Positions 8,123 to 16,772 of a stretch of 64,000 nucleotides of DNA are shown here, one piece after another (within the stretch, counting starts at the first letter, position 1; the number at the start of each line of letters is the position of its first letter). The position numbers were made by a program, and so were the translations under genes. The stretch is from positions 1 through 64,000 of the forward strand of contig DVGI01000021.1 in the NCBI GenBank assembly GCA_018712805.1, given 5' to 3'. A model generated the notes under the pieces. It was not told the DNA's origin and did no database searches. It was given only the letters and a program-made list of their open reading frames with translations. Origin of the DNA: Candidatus Fimenecus excrementavium (GTDB taxonomy: Bacteria > Bacillota > Clostridia > Oscillospirales > Acutalibacteraceae).

Positions 8123-9043
8123 ATGCATCTGACAGCAAAACGCACCATTAGTGCCATTCTTGCTGCGCTGATGATGATATTTGTTTTAACGTCTTGCCAA
8201 AGCAGTGAAGAAACGCCCGATATTACCCGCGGCAACGGTTCGATTGAAGCGCCCACGGCGGCGGCTACCACGGCGGCGACCACGGGAACGACAGCCGCGA
8301 CAACCGGAACAACTGCCGCAGCAACAACGCAAAAGAGCAATGCCTCTTCCGGCAGCAGCAATTCGTCGCAGTCGTCACAACAGACGCTTGCGAATATCGC
8401 GGCAAACAGCGGCCAGTCCGTTGCTTTGGTCGGTTCTTTGATTAACGCGCTCGGCTACAACTATGACGCGAAAGAAAACGTGTTCTATACGGAACTCGAT
8501 TCGTGGCAGCGGTCGGGCAACTACATGAAACACTATGACGCCATTGCGGCGTTCGGCAATATGCATTACCTGACCACCCGCGTGGACTTTAACTATGACG
8601 GCCTCGCCTGGCGCTTGCAGTTCTGGAAAGGGCAGTACGGCGCATTCGGCGGTGCGGAAATCGGTGTTTATAACAAAATCCCGGGCCAGACCGACGAGTT
8701 GTATTATTGCGCAGATGACGATCATTTGCTTTATATGTCCTACACGATGTATAAGACCCCGGCGGATTACCACAACGGGGTGAAATATTTCACCCGCGGC
8801 TGGCAGAAACACTGGTGGCTGACCGGCTTCAAGCCCGGCACGGTTTCTGCAACCGATTTGGTCATGTCCGCCAGAATTCGCACTTATGACAGCCAAATGG
8901 CGGCCGCGATGGAAAAAGGTCTGCTCGCCGCCGGCTTTAAACAGGGCGACGCTCAGACCAAGTATGATACGTTCCGCCGTTCCGGCTTCGATTTCTTCAT
9001 TCTTTGGTATTCGGTGGGCGACACCAATTATGACAAAGGATAA
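8123..9043 (+). CDS. DUF4474-type lipoprotein
   Basis: 306 residues. A lipoprotein signal peptide ends in LTSC (Cys25 is the predicted lipidated residue). A Thr/Ala/Ser-rich, probably unstructured linker follows (about 43-90), then a globular domain (about 95-300). This domain contains the features of DUF4474: a YDAKENVFYTELDSWQ start, a central FWKGQYGAFGGAEIGVY segment and YYCADDDHLLYMSY. The role of the family is not known. The protein should sit on the outer face of the membrane. It is monocistronic, with its own promoter and terminator. Confidence 0.8.
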   Translation: MHLTAKRTISAILAALMMIFVLTSCQSSEETPDITRGNGSIEAPTAAATTAATTGTTAATTGTTAAATTQKSNASSGSSNSSQSSQQTLANIAANSGQSVALVGSLINALGYNYDAKENVFYTELDSWQRSGNYMKHYDAIAAFGNMHYLTTRVDFNYDGLAWRLQFWKGQYGAFGGAEIGVYNKIPGQTDELYYCADDDHLLYMSYTMYKTPADYHNGVKYFTRGWQKHWWLTGFKPGTVSATDLVMSARIRTYDSQMAAAMEKGLLAAGFKQGDAQTKYDTFRRSGFDFFILWYSVGDTNYDKG

Positions 9044-9068
9044 CCAAAACCATAATCCATAATCCATG

Positions 9069-9101
9069 GCCCGCGGCAAACGCTGCCGCGGGCTGTATTT
9101 T
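9069..9101 (+). terminator. Terminator after the DUF4474 gene
   Basis: A perfect 10-bp GC-rich stem (9069-9078 with 9084-9093) is followed by TGTATTTT. Confidence 0.75.
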
Positions 9102-9112
9102 CGGAGAACACT

Positions 9113-9694
9113 ATGAAAGGTAATTTTTTCGCTTTTATTTCCAGAATGAAATATATTAACCGCTGGGCGCTGATGCGCAATACAAATTACGAAACGCTCA
9201 GCCAACACTCGTTTGAGGTTGCGTCTTTGGCGCACGCCTTAGCCGTCATCGGCAACCGCCGCCTCGGGAAAAACTATGACACCGCGCGCGCGGCGCTTTT
9301 GGGGCTTTATCACGACGCGCCGGAAATCATCACCGGCGATATGCCCACCCCCGTTAAATATCACAGCGGTGAAATGCGCGAAGCGTTTGCGACAGTCGAG
9401 CGCTATGCCGGCGAGCGTTTGCTTTCGATGCTGCCCGAAGATATGCAGCTGGATTTCCGCCCGCTTTTACAGGAGGACGACGCCGACGCAGAACTGCACA
9501 AACTCGTGAAAGCGGCCGATAAGCTGTCCGCCTATATCAAATGCGTCGAAGAGCGCAAGGCCGGCAACACGGAATTCAAAGAAGCGGAAAAGACCACAAA
9601 GGCGACGCTTGAAAAGCTCGGCTGCCCGGAAGCGGAAATTTTCACAGCGGAATTCCTGCGCGCTTACGAACTGCCGCTGGATAAACTCAAATAA
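9113..9694 (+). CDS. yfbR: YfbR-type 5'-deoxynucleotidase (HD domain)
   Basis: Predicted cytosolic phosphohydrolase that removes phosphate from deoxyribonucleoside 5'-monophosphates. The 193-residue product starts with the YfbR signature FFAFISRMKYINRWALMRNT. It then has the HD-domain metal ligands: His32 in SQHSFEVASLAHAL, His67-Asp68 in YHDAPEIITGDMPTPVKY and the late Asp in KAADKLSAY. It is monocistronic, with GGAG before ATG 9113 and a strong terminator behind. Confidence 0.9.
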   Translation: MKGNFFAFISRMKYINRWALMRNTNYETLSQHSFEVASLAHALAVIGNRRLGKNYDTARAALLGLYHDAPEIITGDMPTPVKYHSGEMREAFATVERYAGERLLSMLPEDMQLDFRPLLQEDDADAELHKLVKAADKLSAYIKCVEERKAGNTEFKEAEKTTKATLEKLGCPEAEIFTAEFLRAYELPLDKLK

Positions 9695-9710
9695 AGAAAA
9701 AGACAAAATA

Positions 9711-9742
9711 AAAAGCCAATGCAGAACGCATTGGCTTTTTGG
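9711..9742 (+). terminator. Terminator after yfbR
   Basis: A 12-bp perfect stem (9711-9722 with 9728-9739) runs into a T run. Confidence 0.9.
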
Positions 9743-9979
9743 GAAATAGAATATAAGATTTATGCTTCCGACCGAGCCGATCACCACTTCAGCGAAGCCG
9801 GAATCGAAAAGCCCAACCGAAGCCGTGCTTTTCTAATGCATCTAAAGTATACGGGAGGATTATGGCAAACCGCATACGAAAATATGAACAAATTGTTAAC
9901 TTTTAGCGGTTCCCTGGCCAAAAACAGCCTGTCTTTTTGATTTATTTCCGAAAAATGATAGACAAAGTGTTGTTTTGGC
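9743..9979. other. Non-coding stretch before rpsU
   Basis: I see no convincing gene here. A 15-codon reading frame (ATG 9860 to TAG 9904, MANRIRKYEQIVNF) has a good GGGAGG ribosome binding site seven bases upstream. It may be the stump of a decayed gene or a small peptide gene; no promoter or terminator belongs to it. Confidence 0.4.
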
Positions 9980-10008
9980 TTGACAGGGAAAATCCGTTGC
10001 TGTATAAT
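9980..10008 (+). promoter_or_regulatory. Promoter of rpsU
   Basis: TTGACA, 17 bp, TATAAT: an exact sigma-A consensus, fitting a highly expressed ribosomal gene. Confidence 0.95.
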
Positions 10009-10044
10009 TACACAGTATCTCAAACAGTAAAGGGAGGGAATAAG

Positions 10045-10221
10045 ATGAGCCAGGTAAAGGTCAAGGAAAATGAGTCCTTGGAAAGCGCGCTTCGCCGCTT
10101 TAAAAGACAAACCTCTCGTGACGGCGTGATTCAAGAAGTTCGTAAAAGAGAGCATTACGAAAAGCCTTCTGTAAAGCGTAAGAAGAAATCAGAAGCAGCT
10201 CGTAAAAGAAAGTATAAGTAA
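10045..10221 (+). CDS. rpsU: 30S ribosomal protein S21
   Basis: 58-residue small-subunit protein. The sequence [19 protein letters not shown] followed by a very basic C-terminus ([17 protein letters not shown]) is typical and full length. The start ATG at 10045 follows AAGGGAGGG. The upstream extension of the frame lies inside the promoter. It is monocistronic with its own terminator. Confidence 0.97.
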   Translation: MSQVKVKENESLESALRRFKRQTSRDGVIQEVRKREHYEKPSVKRKKKSEAARKRKYK

Positions 10222-10225
10222 AAAG

Positions 10226-10256
10226 AAAGCGGGCAGTTTGTCCGCTTTTTCTTTTT
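10226..10256 (+). terminator. Terminator after rpsU
   Basis: A 7-bp stem (10229-10235 with 10239-10245, one G-T pair) is followed by TTTTTCTTTTT. Confidence 0.85.
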
Positions 10257-10275
10257 GCGAAACATGGAGAGAGTT

Positions 10276-10806
10276 ATGAAACACGATGCCCTGTTAATGC
10301 CGAAATACCGTTTCCGCAGCGTTCTGGACATTACCCCCGAGGACCTTCGCAAAATGGGCGCGAAAGCTGTCGGGTTAGATATTGACAACACTTTGGCGCC
10401 CGACGGGACGATGAAGTTCATTGACGGCGCAAAAGAGTGGATCCAATCCATTCAGGCGGCGGGTTTTCCCGTTATGCTGGTTTCCAACGGAAGCCTGCTT
10501 CGCGTGGTGCCGATTGCCAAACGCTTCGGCCTTCCGTTTGTGTCGCACGCGTTAAAGCCCTATTCCCACGGGCTTCGCCGGGCGGCAAAGCGGATGCATG
10601 TCGATATCCACGAACTCGCCATGCTCGGCGACCAGCTGTTTTCCGATGTGAAAGCGGCAAATCGCTGCGGGGCAATCGCGGTGCGGATTGACCCGATTCC
10701 GATGAAAAGCCTGTATCCCCACTATTACGCGTGGAAGGAAAAACGGGAAGCACCGATTTTAGCTGAATTTGAAAGGCGGCATGGTTATGGCGTATACGAG
10801 GATTGA
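10276..10806 (+). CDS. yqeG: YqeG-family HAD phosphatase
   Basis: 176-residue HAD superfamily IIIA phosphatase of the YqeG type; the physiological substrate is not established. HAD motif I is DIDNTL (35-40), motif II is VSNGS, the motif III lysine is in ALKPYSHG and motif IV is GDQLFSDV. ATG 10276 is preferred over an in-frame codon upstream because GGAGAGA precedes it. The next gene starts 20 bp inside this one. Confidence 0.9.
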   Translation: MKHDALLMPKYRFRSVLDITPEDLRKMGAKAVGLDIDNTLAPDGTMKFIDGAKEWIQSIQAAGFPVMLVSNGSLLRVVPIAKRFGLPFVSHALKPYSHGLRRAAKRMHVDIHELAMLGDQLFSDVKAANRCGAIAVRIDPIPMKSLYPHYYAWKEKREAPILAEFERRHGYGVYED

Positions 10807-11863
10807 GCGTTTGCAAAACGCAATGGCAAACAGCGGCTTTGACGGCGCGCTGATTGTTTCTCCCGAAAATCGCCTGTATTTTACACAGTTTCCCTCAAGC
10901 GACGGCTATTTGCTCGTGAGCGCCGAAAAGGCGGTCTTTGTCACCGACAGCCGTTATGTCGAGGCGGCCGAGAAAAAAGCGGTGGGCTGTTCTGTTGTGC
11001 TCCAAACGACCGACAGCACCCAGCTGTTTGAGCTGTTTTCCGAAATGCACGTCACGCGCGTGGCGGTGGAAGCATCGCGCATGAACCTTGCGCAGTATGC
11101 GCGCATCTGCAATACACTTGAACCGATGGCGGTTTTGGCGGACAGCACGCTCGACAACCTGATTGCCGGGCTTCGAAGCGTCAAACAGCCGGACGAAATC
11201 GAAAAAATCCGCGCGGCGCAAAATATCGCCGAACAAGCTTTCTCGCACATTTGTGATTTTATCAAACCCGGTAAAACCGAGCGCGAAGTGTCGCTGGAGC
11301 TGGATTTCTTTATGCTGCATCACGGCGCCGAGGCGCTGTCGTTTGAAACGATTGCCGTCAGCGGCGAAAACGGCTCGATGCCCCACGGCGTTCCGGGAGA
11401 CCGAAAAATTCAAGCCGGCGATTTTGTCACGATGGACTTCGGCGCGGTGGTGGACGGCTACCACAGCGACATGACCCGCACCGTCGCAGTAGGGCAGGTG
11501 AGCGACCGGCAAAAAGAAGTTTACAATGTGGTTTTGTCCGCGCAAAAAGCGCTCCTTTCTGCGCTGCGCCCAGGGCTTCCCTGTTCGGAGGCAGACAAGG
11601 TCGCGCGCGACGTGATTGAACAGGCGGGCTACGGCGCATATTTCGGCCACGCGGCCGGTCACGGCGTCGGTGTGGAAATCCACGAATTCCCGAATCTTTC
11701 CCCGCGCAGCAAAAGCGTTCTGACCGTCGGTAATGTCGTGACCGACGAACCGGGAATTTATCTGCCCGGCGAATTCGGCGTGCGGATTGAGGATATGGCC
11801 TATATTACGCCCGACGGCTGCGAAAATCTGACCGCGAGCCCCAAAGAACTGATAATTCTGTAA
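10787..11863 (+). CDS. M24B aminopeptidase P family (Xaa-Pro peptidase)
   Basis: Cytosolic metallopeptidase that removes N-terminal residues before proline, or cleaves Xaa-Pro dipeptides. The 358 residues form an N-terminal creatinase-like domain (1-125) and a pita-bread catalytic domain. All five metal ligands are visible: Asp217 and Asp228 in MDFGAVVDGYHSDMTRT, His292 in GHAAGHGVGVEIHE, Glu321 in TDEPGIY and Glu335 in GVRIEDM. ATG 10787 lies seven bases after AAAGGCGG; ATG 10781 is an alternative. It overlaps yqeG and is probably coupled to it, a pairing that leads into efp as in many Firmicutes. Confidence 0.9.
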   Translation: MAYTRIERLQNAMANSGFDGALIVSPENRLYFTQFPSSDGYLLVSAEKAVFVTDSRYVEAAEKKAVGCSVVLQTTDSTQLFELFSEMHVTRVAVEASRMNLAQYARICNTLEPMAVLADSTLDNLIAGLRSVKQPDEIEKIRAAQNIAEQAFSHICDFIKPGKTEREVSLELDFFMLHHGAEALSFETIAVSGENGSMPHGVPGDRKIQAGDFVTMDFGAVVDGYHSDMTRTVAVGQVSDRQKEVYNVVLSAQKALLSALRPGLPCSEADKVARDVIEQAGYGAYFGHAAGHGVGVEIHEFPNLSPRSKSVLTVGNVVTDEPGIYLPGEFGVRIEDMAYITPDGCENLTASPKELIIL

Positions 11864-11870
11864 AAAACTC

Positions 11871-11899
11871 TTGAAAAAAGCGGGCGTATCATATAAAAT
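11871..11899 (+). promoter_or_regulatory. Promoter of efp
   Basis: TTGAAA (11871-11876), 17 bp, TAAAAT (11894-11899), then a leader of about 60 nt. Confidence 0.8.
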
Positions 11900-11966
11900 A
11901 AAATAGATAAATTGAAGTGCCGGGCGGTTTTTCGCCGGGCGTTGAAAAAACGGAGGATAGAAACTT

Positions 11967-12524
11967 ATGATTACAGCAGGTGATTTCAGAAACGGCGTCA
12001 CATTTGAAATGGACGGCAATGTCTATCAGATCATCGAATTCCAACACGTAAAACCCGGCAAAGGCGCGGCGTTCGTCCGTACCAAGATTAAAAACGTTAT
12101 CGCCGGCAGCGTGGTTGAAAAAACCTTTAACCCGACCGAAAAATTCCCCACCGCTTTCATTGAAAGAAAGGACATGGAATATTCCTACAACGACGGGGAT
12201 CTTTACTATTTCATGGACCCCGAAACCTACGAGTTGGTTCCGGTCAACGCGTCCGATTTGTCTGACAACTTCAAGTTCGTGAAAGAGAATATGACCTGCA
12301 AAATCCTTTCTTACAAAGGCAAAGTGTTCGGTGTTGAACCGCCGACTTTCGTAACCTTGCAGGTAACCAAGACCGACCCCGGCTTCAAAGGCGACACCGC
12401 GACCAACGCGACCAAACCTGCAACGCTCGAGACCGGCGCCGAAATCAAAGTCCCGCTGTTCATTGATGAAGGCGAAATGATTAACGTGGACACCAGAACC
12501 GGTGAATATATGTCCCGCGCATAA
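11967..12524 (+). CDS. efp: Elongation factor P
   Basis: 185-residue translation factor that rescues ribosomes stalled on polyproline. The start [20 protein letters not shown] and the KPGKGAAF loop with Lys32 at the tip, the site modified in many bacteria, are clear. The three beta-barrel domains are complete to the TGEYMSRA end. ATG 11967 follows ACGGAGG. The CD1247-like gene follows after 35 bp. Confidence 0.97.
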   Translation: MITAGDFRNGVTFEMDGNVYQIIEFQHVKPGKGAAFVRTKIKNVIAGSVVEKTFNPTEKFPTAFIERKDMEYSYNDGDLYYFMDPETYELVPVNASDLSDNFKFVKENMTCKILSYKGKVFGVEPPTFVTLQVTKTDPGFKGDTATNATKPATLETGAEIKVPLFIDEGEMINVDTRTGEYMSRA

Positions 12525-12559
12525 GGCAATATCCCATTTTGAAAACGGAGGAAATCATT

Positions 12560-12979
12560 ATGACAGTGACCGAGAAAGCTGCTTATTTAAGAGGCCTTGC
12601 CGAGGGTTTAGACCTCGACGAGAAAAAAGATGAAACCAAGCTTTTCAAAGCGATGATGGACGTCATTGACGACCTCGCGCTGACCGTTTCCGACTTGGAA
12701 GACGAGCTCGCGCTTGTCACCGAACAGCTTGACGCTGTGGACGAAGACCTCGACGAACTCGAACAGTATGTCTATGACGACGAGTGCGACGACGAAGACG
12801 ACGATGTCTATGAAGTCGAGTGCCCTGCTTGCGGCGAAACCGTTTATTTTGACGGAGAAGATATTGACGCCGGCTTTGCCGAGTGCCCCGCCTGCGGCGA
12901 GAAGCTCGAATTTGACCTCGACGGCTGCGACTGCGGCTGCGAAGATTGCGCCGGTGACGACGAGGACGACAAAGACTGA
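12560..12979 (+). CDS. CD1247-type acidic zinc-ribbon protein
   Basis: 139 residues. It has an N-terminal helical domain like the CD1247 N-terminal domain of Clostridia (MTVTEKAAYLRGLAEGLDLD), a coiled-coil (about 40-70), a very acidic stretch and a zinc ribbon with C88-x2-C91 and C109-x2-C112. A Cys/Asp-rich tail (DGCDCGCEDC) follows. The function is not known; conservation behind efp suggests a translation-related or stress role, which is inference. ATG 12560 follows ACGGAGG. Confidence 0.8.
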   Translation: MTVTEKAAYLRGLAEGLDLDEKKDETKLFKAMMDVIDDLALTVSDLEDELALVTEQLDAVDEDLDELEQYVYDDECDDEDDDVYEVECPACGETVYFDGEDIDAGFAECPACGEKLEFDLDGCDCGCEDCAGDDEDDKD

Positions 12980-13000
12980 TTCCAAAAAAAAGAAACATTT

Positions 13001-13036
13001 ACCCCGTTGGCTCTTTCGAGCTGACGGGGTTTTTGT
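13001..13036 (+). terminator. Terminator after the efp unit
   Basis: Outer stem ACCCCGT/ACGGGGT (13001-13007 with 13024-13030) and inner GCTC/GAGC, followed by a T run. Confidence 0.8.
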
Positions 13037-13071
13037 TTACAAAAAGTTAAAAATTTTTTGTAGCCTCACCC

Positions 13072-13100
13072 TTGCAAAATGGAAAAAACAGGTGTATAGT
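13072..13100 (+). promoter_or_regulatory. Promoter of htpG
   Basis: TTGCAA (13072-13077), 17 bp, TATAGT (13095-13100). The CIRCE operator begins six bases downstream, over the expected transcription start. Confidence 0.85.
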
Positions 13101-13105
13101 AGTTT

Positions 13106-13132
13106 TTAGCACTCGAAGTGATAGAGTGCTAA
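13106..13132 (+). promoter_or_regulatory. CIRCE operator (HrcA site) of htpG
   Basis: TTAGCACTC, 9-bp spacer, GAGTGCTAA: an exact match to the CIRCE consensus, placed between the -10 box and the htpG start codon. This predicts repression by HrcA and induction by heat or misfolded protein. Confidence 0.95.
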
Positions 13133-13154
13133 AACAGGACGGAGGCATGGAAAC

Positions 13155-15047
13155 ATGGCAAAAAAGCAATTTAAAACCGAATCCAAGCGCATGCTGGATT
13201 TAATGATTAACTCAATTTATACCAATAAGGAGATTTTTTTGCGCGAACTGATTTCCAATGCCAGCGACGCGATTGACAAACTCTATTTTAAGTCGCTGAC
13301 CGACCAGAGCGTGCAAATGAACCGCGACGATTTCAAAATCGACGTTTCGATTGATAAAGCAAATCGTCTTTTGAAAGTGTGTGATAACGGCATCGGTATG
13401 ACCGAGGAAGAACTCGACAAAAACCTCGGCACGATCGCCAAAAGCGGCTCGTTACAGTTCACCAACGAAAACGAAACCGACGAACACGACGTGGATATCA
13501 TCGGCCAGTTCGGCGTCGGCTTTTACGCGGCGTTTATGGTCGCGGACCGCGTCGAGGTTGTAAGCCGCGCTTACGGGTCTGATAAAGCGTTTAAATGGCA
13601 GTCAACCGGTGCGGACGGCTACACCGTGACCGAAGCCGAAAAAGACACCGTCGGCACGGAAATCACGCTGCATATTAAAGAAAGCACCGAAGAAGCGGAC
13701 TATGACCGTTTCCTCGATACCTATACCATTTCTTCGCTGATTAAGAAATATTCCGACTATATCCGCTTCCCGATTCGTATGGATATGGAGCGTTCGCGCC
13801 TCAAAGAGGGCAGCGACAGCGAATACGAAACCTATACGGAAAACGTGACCGTCAACAGCATGATTCCGCTGTGGAAGAAAAACAAAAAAGATATTACGAA
13901 AGAGGAATACGAAAAATTTTATCAGGAAACATTCTCCGCTTATGACAAGCCCCTGCGCGTTATTCACCAAAAAGCGGAGGGTACAACCAGCTATCAGGCG
14001 CTTTTGTTTATCCCCGAAAAAGCGGATTACAACTATTATTCCAAGAACTTTGAAAAAGGGCTCGCGCTGTATTCCAGCGGCGTCAAAATTATGGATAAGT
14101 GCGCCGACTTGCTGCCGGACTGCTTCAGCTTTGTAAAAGGTGTTGTGGATTCCGAAGACCTTTCTTTGAACATTTCCCGTGAAATGCTTCAGCAGGACCG
14201 CCAGCTGAAAGTGATTGCACACGCGCTCGAAAAGAAGATTAAAAAAGAGCTGGAAGAAATGCTCGAAAAAGAACGCGAAACCTACGAGCGGTTCTGGAAA
14301 GCCTTCGGGCTTCAGCTCAAATTTGCGCTTTACAGCTCCTTCGGCGCCGAACGCGACAAACTTCAGGATTTGCTGCTGTTCACCCGCGCGAGCGACTCGA
14401 AGCTTTGCACGCTGAAAGAATACCGCGACGCGATGCCCGAAAGCCAGAAATACATTTACTACGCTGCCGGCGAGAGCGCGCAAAAACTTGCGCTGCTGCC
14501 GCAGGCGGAAACCGTCCGCGACAAAGGCTATGATATTTTGTATTTGACCGACGACGTGGACGAATTTTTGATGCAGATTTTGCACGCTTATGACGAAAAA
14601 GAATTCCGCTCGATTTCGAGTGATGATTTAGGTCTTGAAAGCGACGAAGAAAAGAAAGAAATCACCGAAAAAGCCGAAGCAAATAAAGATTTGTTTGCCG
14701 CGATGCAAAAAGCGTTGGACGGCAAGGTCAGCGAAGTGGTTTTGTCCTCGAAACTGAAATCGCACCCGGTTTGCCTTTCGAGCAAAGGCGCTTTCACAAT
14801 TGAAATGGAAAAGGTGATTGACGCCATGCCGAACGTTCAGCAAAACGCCCCCAAGGCGCAAAGAGTGCTTGAAATCAACGGCTCGCACCCGGTGTTTAAC
14901 AGCCTGACCGCGGCGTTTGCGGCGGGCGACACGAAAAAGGTCGAAAACTACGCCAAACTGCTTTATGACCAGGCGCTGCTCATTGAGGGTCTTTCGGTCG
15001 AAGACCCGGTTGCCTTCTCTAACGCGATTTGCGAATTGATGCAGTAA
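13155..15047 (+). CDS. htpG: Chaperone protein HtpG (Hsp90)
   Basis: 630-residue cytosolic Hsp90 chaperone of normal bacterial length. The GHKL ATPase domain shows FLRELISNASDAIDKL, CDNGIGMTEEEL and GQFGVGFYAAFMV. The middle domain has the LPDCFSFVKGVVDSEDLSLNISREMLQQ segment (arginine of the catalytic loop), and the C-terminal dimerisation domain ends FSNAICELMQ. It is monocistronic, has a GACGGAGG ribosome binding site and is controlled by CIRCE. Confidence 0.97.
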   Translation: MAKKQFKTESKRMLDLMINSIYTNKEIFLRELISNASDAIDKLYFKSLTDQSVQMNRDDFKIDVSIDKANRLLKVCDNGIGMTEEELDKNLGTIAKSGSLQFTNENETDEHDVDIIGQFGVGFYAAFMVADRVEVVSRAYGSDKAFKWQSTGADGYTVTEAEKDTVGTEITLHIKESTEEADYDRFLDTYTISSLIKKYSDYIRFPIRMDMERSRLKEGSDSEYETYTENVTVNSMIPLWKKNKKDITKEEYEKFYQETFSAYDKPLRVIHQKAEGTTSYQALLFIPEKADYNYYSKNFEKGLALYSSGVKIMDKCADLLPDCFSFVKGVVDSEDLSLNISREMLQQDRQLKVIAHALEKKIKKELEEMLEKERETYERFWKAFGLQLKFALYSSFGAERDKLQDLLLFTRASDSKLCTLKEYRDAMPESQKYIYYAAGESAQKLALLPQAETVRDKGYDILYLTDDVDEFLMQILHAYDEKEFRSISSDDLGLESDEEKKEITEKAEANKDLFAAMQKALDGKVSEVVLSSKLKSHPVCLSSKGAFTIEMEKVIDAMPNVQQNAPKAQRVLEINGSHPVFNSLTAAFAAGDTKKVENYAKLLYDQALLIEGLSVEDPVAFSNAICELMQ

Positions 15048-15059
15048 AATAAAATACAG

Positions 15060-15102
15060 ACAAGCGTCCGACGTTTTAAAACTTTCGGGCGCTTGTTTTT
15101 CT
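15060..15102 (+). terminator. Terminator after htpG
   Basis: An 11-bp stem (15061-15071 with 15085-15095, one G-T pair) followed by TTTTTCTTATTT. Confidence 0.85.
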
Positions 15103-15116
15103 TATTTGAAATTTTG

Positions 15117-15144
15117 TTGTTTCTTTTTTCTTTTATGCTATAAT
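15117..15144 (+). promoter_or_regulatory. Probable promoter of the 15177 gene
   Basis: TTGTTT (15117-15122), 16 bp, TATAAT (15139-15144). The -10 box is exact, the -35 box weak. Confidence 0.6.
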
Positions 15145-15176
15145 ATACCTATAAATTGAAGAAGAAGGCTTTTAGG

Positions 15177-15935
15177 ATGAACAAAGCAAAAGAATTTTTT
15201 TCGAAAAATAAAAAAGTTGTGATTCCGGCAGCCGTCGTTCTTCTGCTCTTAATTATCGCGGCAATTTGTTTCGGCGCGCGGTCGTGTGTCCGAAAAGAGG
15301 CCGATAACCCGAATAAGACTCTTGCACAAGCCGAAAATACAAACGTACAGGCCGAAACAGACACAGCAACACCCGAAGCGAGCCAAGCTGCAGGGGAAAT
15401 GACAAGTGCAAACGGCACCCAGTCTGGGGCAGCGACCCCGGCGACATCGGTTGCCGGCACAACCGCAAGCGGCGGCAATTCGTCAAGCGCCGCCACGCCT
15501 TCCGGCGGCGGCAACAGTGGCAATGCCAATACGGCGTCTCACACCCACACTTGGAAAGCGCATACCGCGCAAAAATGGGTGAGCAATATTGTAACCGTGG
15601 TGGATCAGCCCGAAAAGACGGAAAAATACAGCATTTACAGAATGTATTGGTACAATACCGGCAAGTGGGAAGAAACCCGTGACCCGCAGCGGTTTAACGA
15701 GTGGTATAAAAGCAAAAACGGCGGGCTTTATACACTTTATAATCCTTATGCCAAGCCGGAGGATAACCCACTCTTTATCGGTTGTGACAAAAACGGCAAT
15801 CCCCAATATACAAATGACCACACCATCATAGGGCCGTATTACGATGTTACGCCGGCGGTTACGCATGAGGAGGACCACGGGCACTATGAAACCTATGTCG
15901 ATTACTATTATTGTGACTGCGGCGCGAGAAAATAA
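15177..15935 (+). CDS. Membrane-anchored secreted-domain protein
   Basis: 252 residues, unrecognised family. A basic N-terminus and one transmembrane helix (about 14-33) precede a Thr/Ala/Ser/Gly-rich linker (40-120). The extracellular domain begins with HTHTWKAHTAQKWVSN and ends with a His/Tyr/Cys-rich motif (EEDHGHYETYVDYYYCDCGARK, given here in two parts: EEDHGHYETYVDYY and YCDCGARK). The repeated HxH and CxC patterns suggest metal binding, which is inference. ATG 15177 was chosen over an upstream in-frame TTG because the purine-rich stretch between them acts as ribosome binding site. The architecture (anchor, TAT linker, small domain) parallels the DUF4474 lipoprotein at 8.1 kb. Confidence 0.7.
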   Translation: MNKAKEFFSKNKKVVIPAAVVLLLLIIAAICFGARSCVRKEADNPNKTLAQAENTNVQAETDTATPEASQAAGEMTSANGTQSGAATPATSVAGTTASGGNSSSAATPSGGGNSGNANTASHTHTWKAHTAQKWVSNIVTVVDQPEKTEKYSIYRMYWYNTGKWEETRDPQRFNEWYKSKNGGLYTLYNPYAKPEDNPLFIGCDKNGNPQYTNDHTIIGPYYDVTPAVTHEEDHGHYETYVDYYYCDCGARK

Positions 15936-15955
15936 ATAGCCTATAATTGAAAAAA

Positions 15956-16000
15956 TCAAACCCGGAATTTGCCAACCAATCGGCAAGTCCCGGGTTTTTT
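15956..16000. terminator. Bidirectional terminator
   Basis: Stem AAACCCGG/CCGGGTTT (15958-15965 with 15989-15996) with an inner TGCC/GGCA pair, followed by TTTTTT. It lies between convergent genes. Confidence 0.8.
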
Positions 16001-16022
16001 ATGTGTATGAAAAACAGTAATT

Positions 16023-16760
16023 TTAATTTGGTGTATATAGATTTGCATACGGGCGCGAGGTCGTCGGTATGAGCTTTGTAAAGGCTTCCGAAAATACCGC
16101 TTCCGGCGATGCCGAAAACAGCGTGCAGTATTGCTTTACTATGCGCTCTAAATCCGCGCGGTCTTTGTCGTCAAGCTCGGTTGTCACGGTAATATGCTCG
16201 CTGACGTTTTCCGCCGGGACTTTACCGCGGATGAAAATCCGCCCGCCGTGCATGCCGGTCGCGCAGTGCGCCCCGATAATCGGCAGATGCTCCGGGTTGT
16301 CAAGCCCCAAAACCACCAGCGTGCCGCCCGCCATATATTCGCCCAAAAACGCGCCTGCAACGCCGCCGATGACCACAACCGGCTGCATGGCTTCAAATTC
16401 TTTCATGTGAATGCCCGCGCGGCAGCCCGCCCGTTTCTCCACAAAAATTTCGCCGTCGCGCATCGCGTACCCGAGCGTGTCGCCGACGTGGCCGTGCACA
16501 ATGATTTTGCCGCCGCCCATCGTGTTGCCGGTGGCTTCCTGACCGTTGCCGAACACTTCAATTGAGCCGCCGTTTAAATACGCGCCCATGTCGTTGCCGG
16601 GCGTGCCGTGCAGTAAAATGGTTTTGCCGGCGGGAAGCGCCGCGCCGATATAGCGCTGACCGTTGACATCGTCGAGTTCCAACGTATCGTGTTTTAAAAG
16701 CAGTTCACGAATCGAGGCGTTGAGTGCCTGAAAATTTTCCTTGCCTGCTGTTAAAGTCAT
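16023..16760 (-). CDS. Glutamate synthase, GXGXG (C-terminal) subunit
   Basis: 245-residue protein equal to the C-terminal beta-helix domain of glutamate synthase large subunit. It has repeated G-x-G turns (NDMGAYLNGGSIEVFGNGQ, GNTMGGGKIIVHGHVGDTLG, GVAGAFLGEYMAGGTLVVLG). In canonical GltB this domain is fused to the others; here it is a separate gene, as in archaeal and clostridial split enzymes. It is the last gene of a three-gene minus-strand operon, 12 bp after the FMN subunit, with GGAGGAAG before its ATG. Confidence 0.9.
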   Translation of the reverse strand: MTLTAGKENFQALNASIRELLLKHDTLELDDVNGQRYIGAALPAGKTILLHGTPGNDMGAYLNGGSIEVFGNGQEATGNTMGGGKIIVHGHVGDTLGYAMRDGEIFVEKRAGCRAGIHMKEFEAMQPVVVIGGVAGAFLGEYMAGGTLVVLGLDNPEHLPIIGAHCATGMHGGRIFIRGKVPAENVSEHITVTTELDDKDRADLERIVKQYCTLFSASPEAVFSEAFTKLIPTTSRPYANLYTPN

Positions 16761-16772
16761 GTCTCTTCCTCC

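Noticed and set aside
9743..9979. 5S rRNA or tRNA remnant
   Set aside because: Some short hairpins, but no cloverleaf, no conserved T-loop in context and no 5S core.
10895..12019. A 374-codon minus-strand frame opposite the M24 peptidase and efp
   Set aside because: Antisense shadow; it spans the efp promoter and has no start signals.
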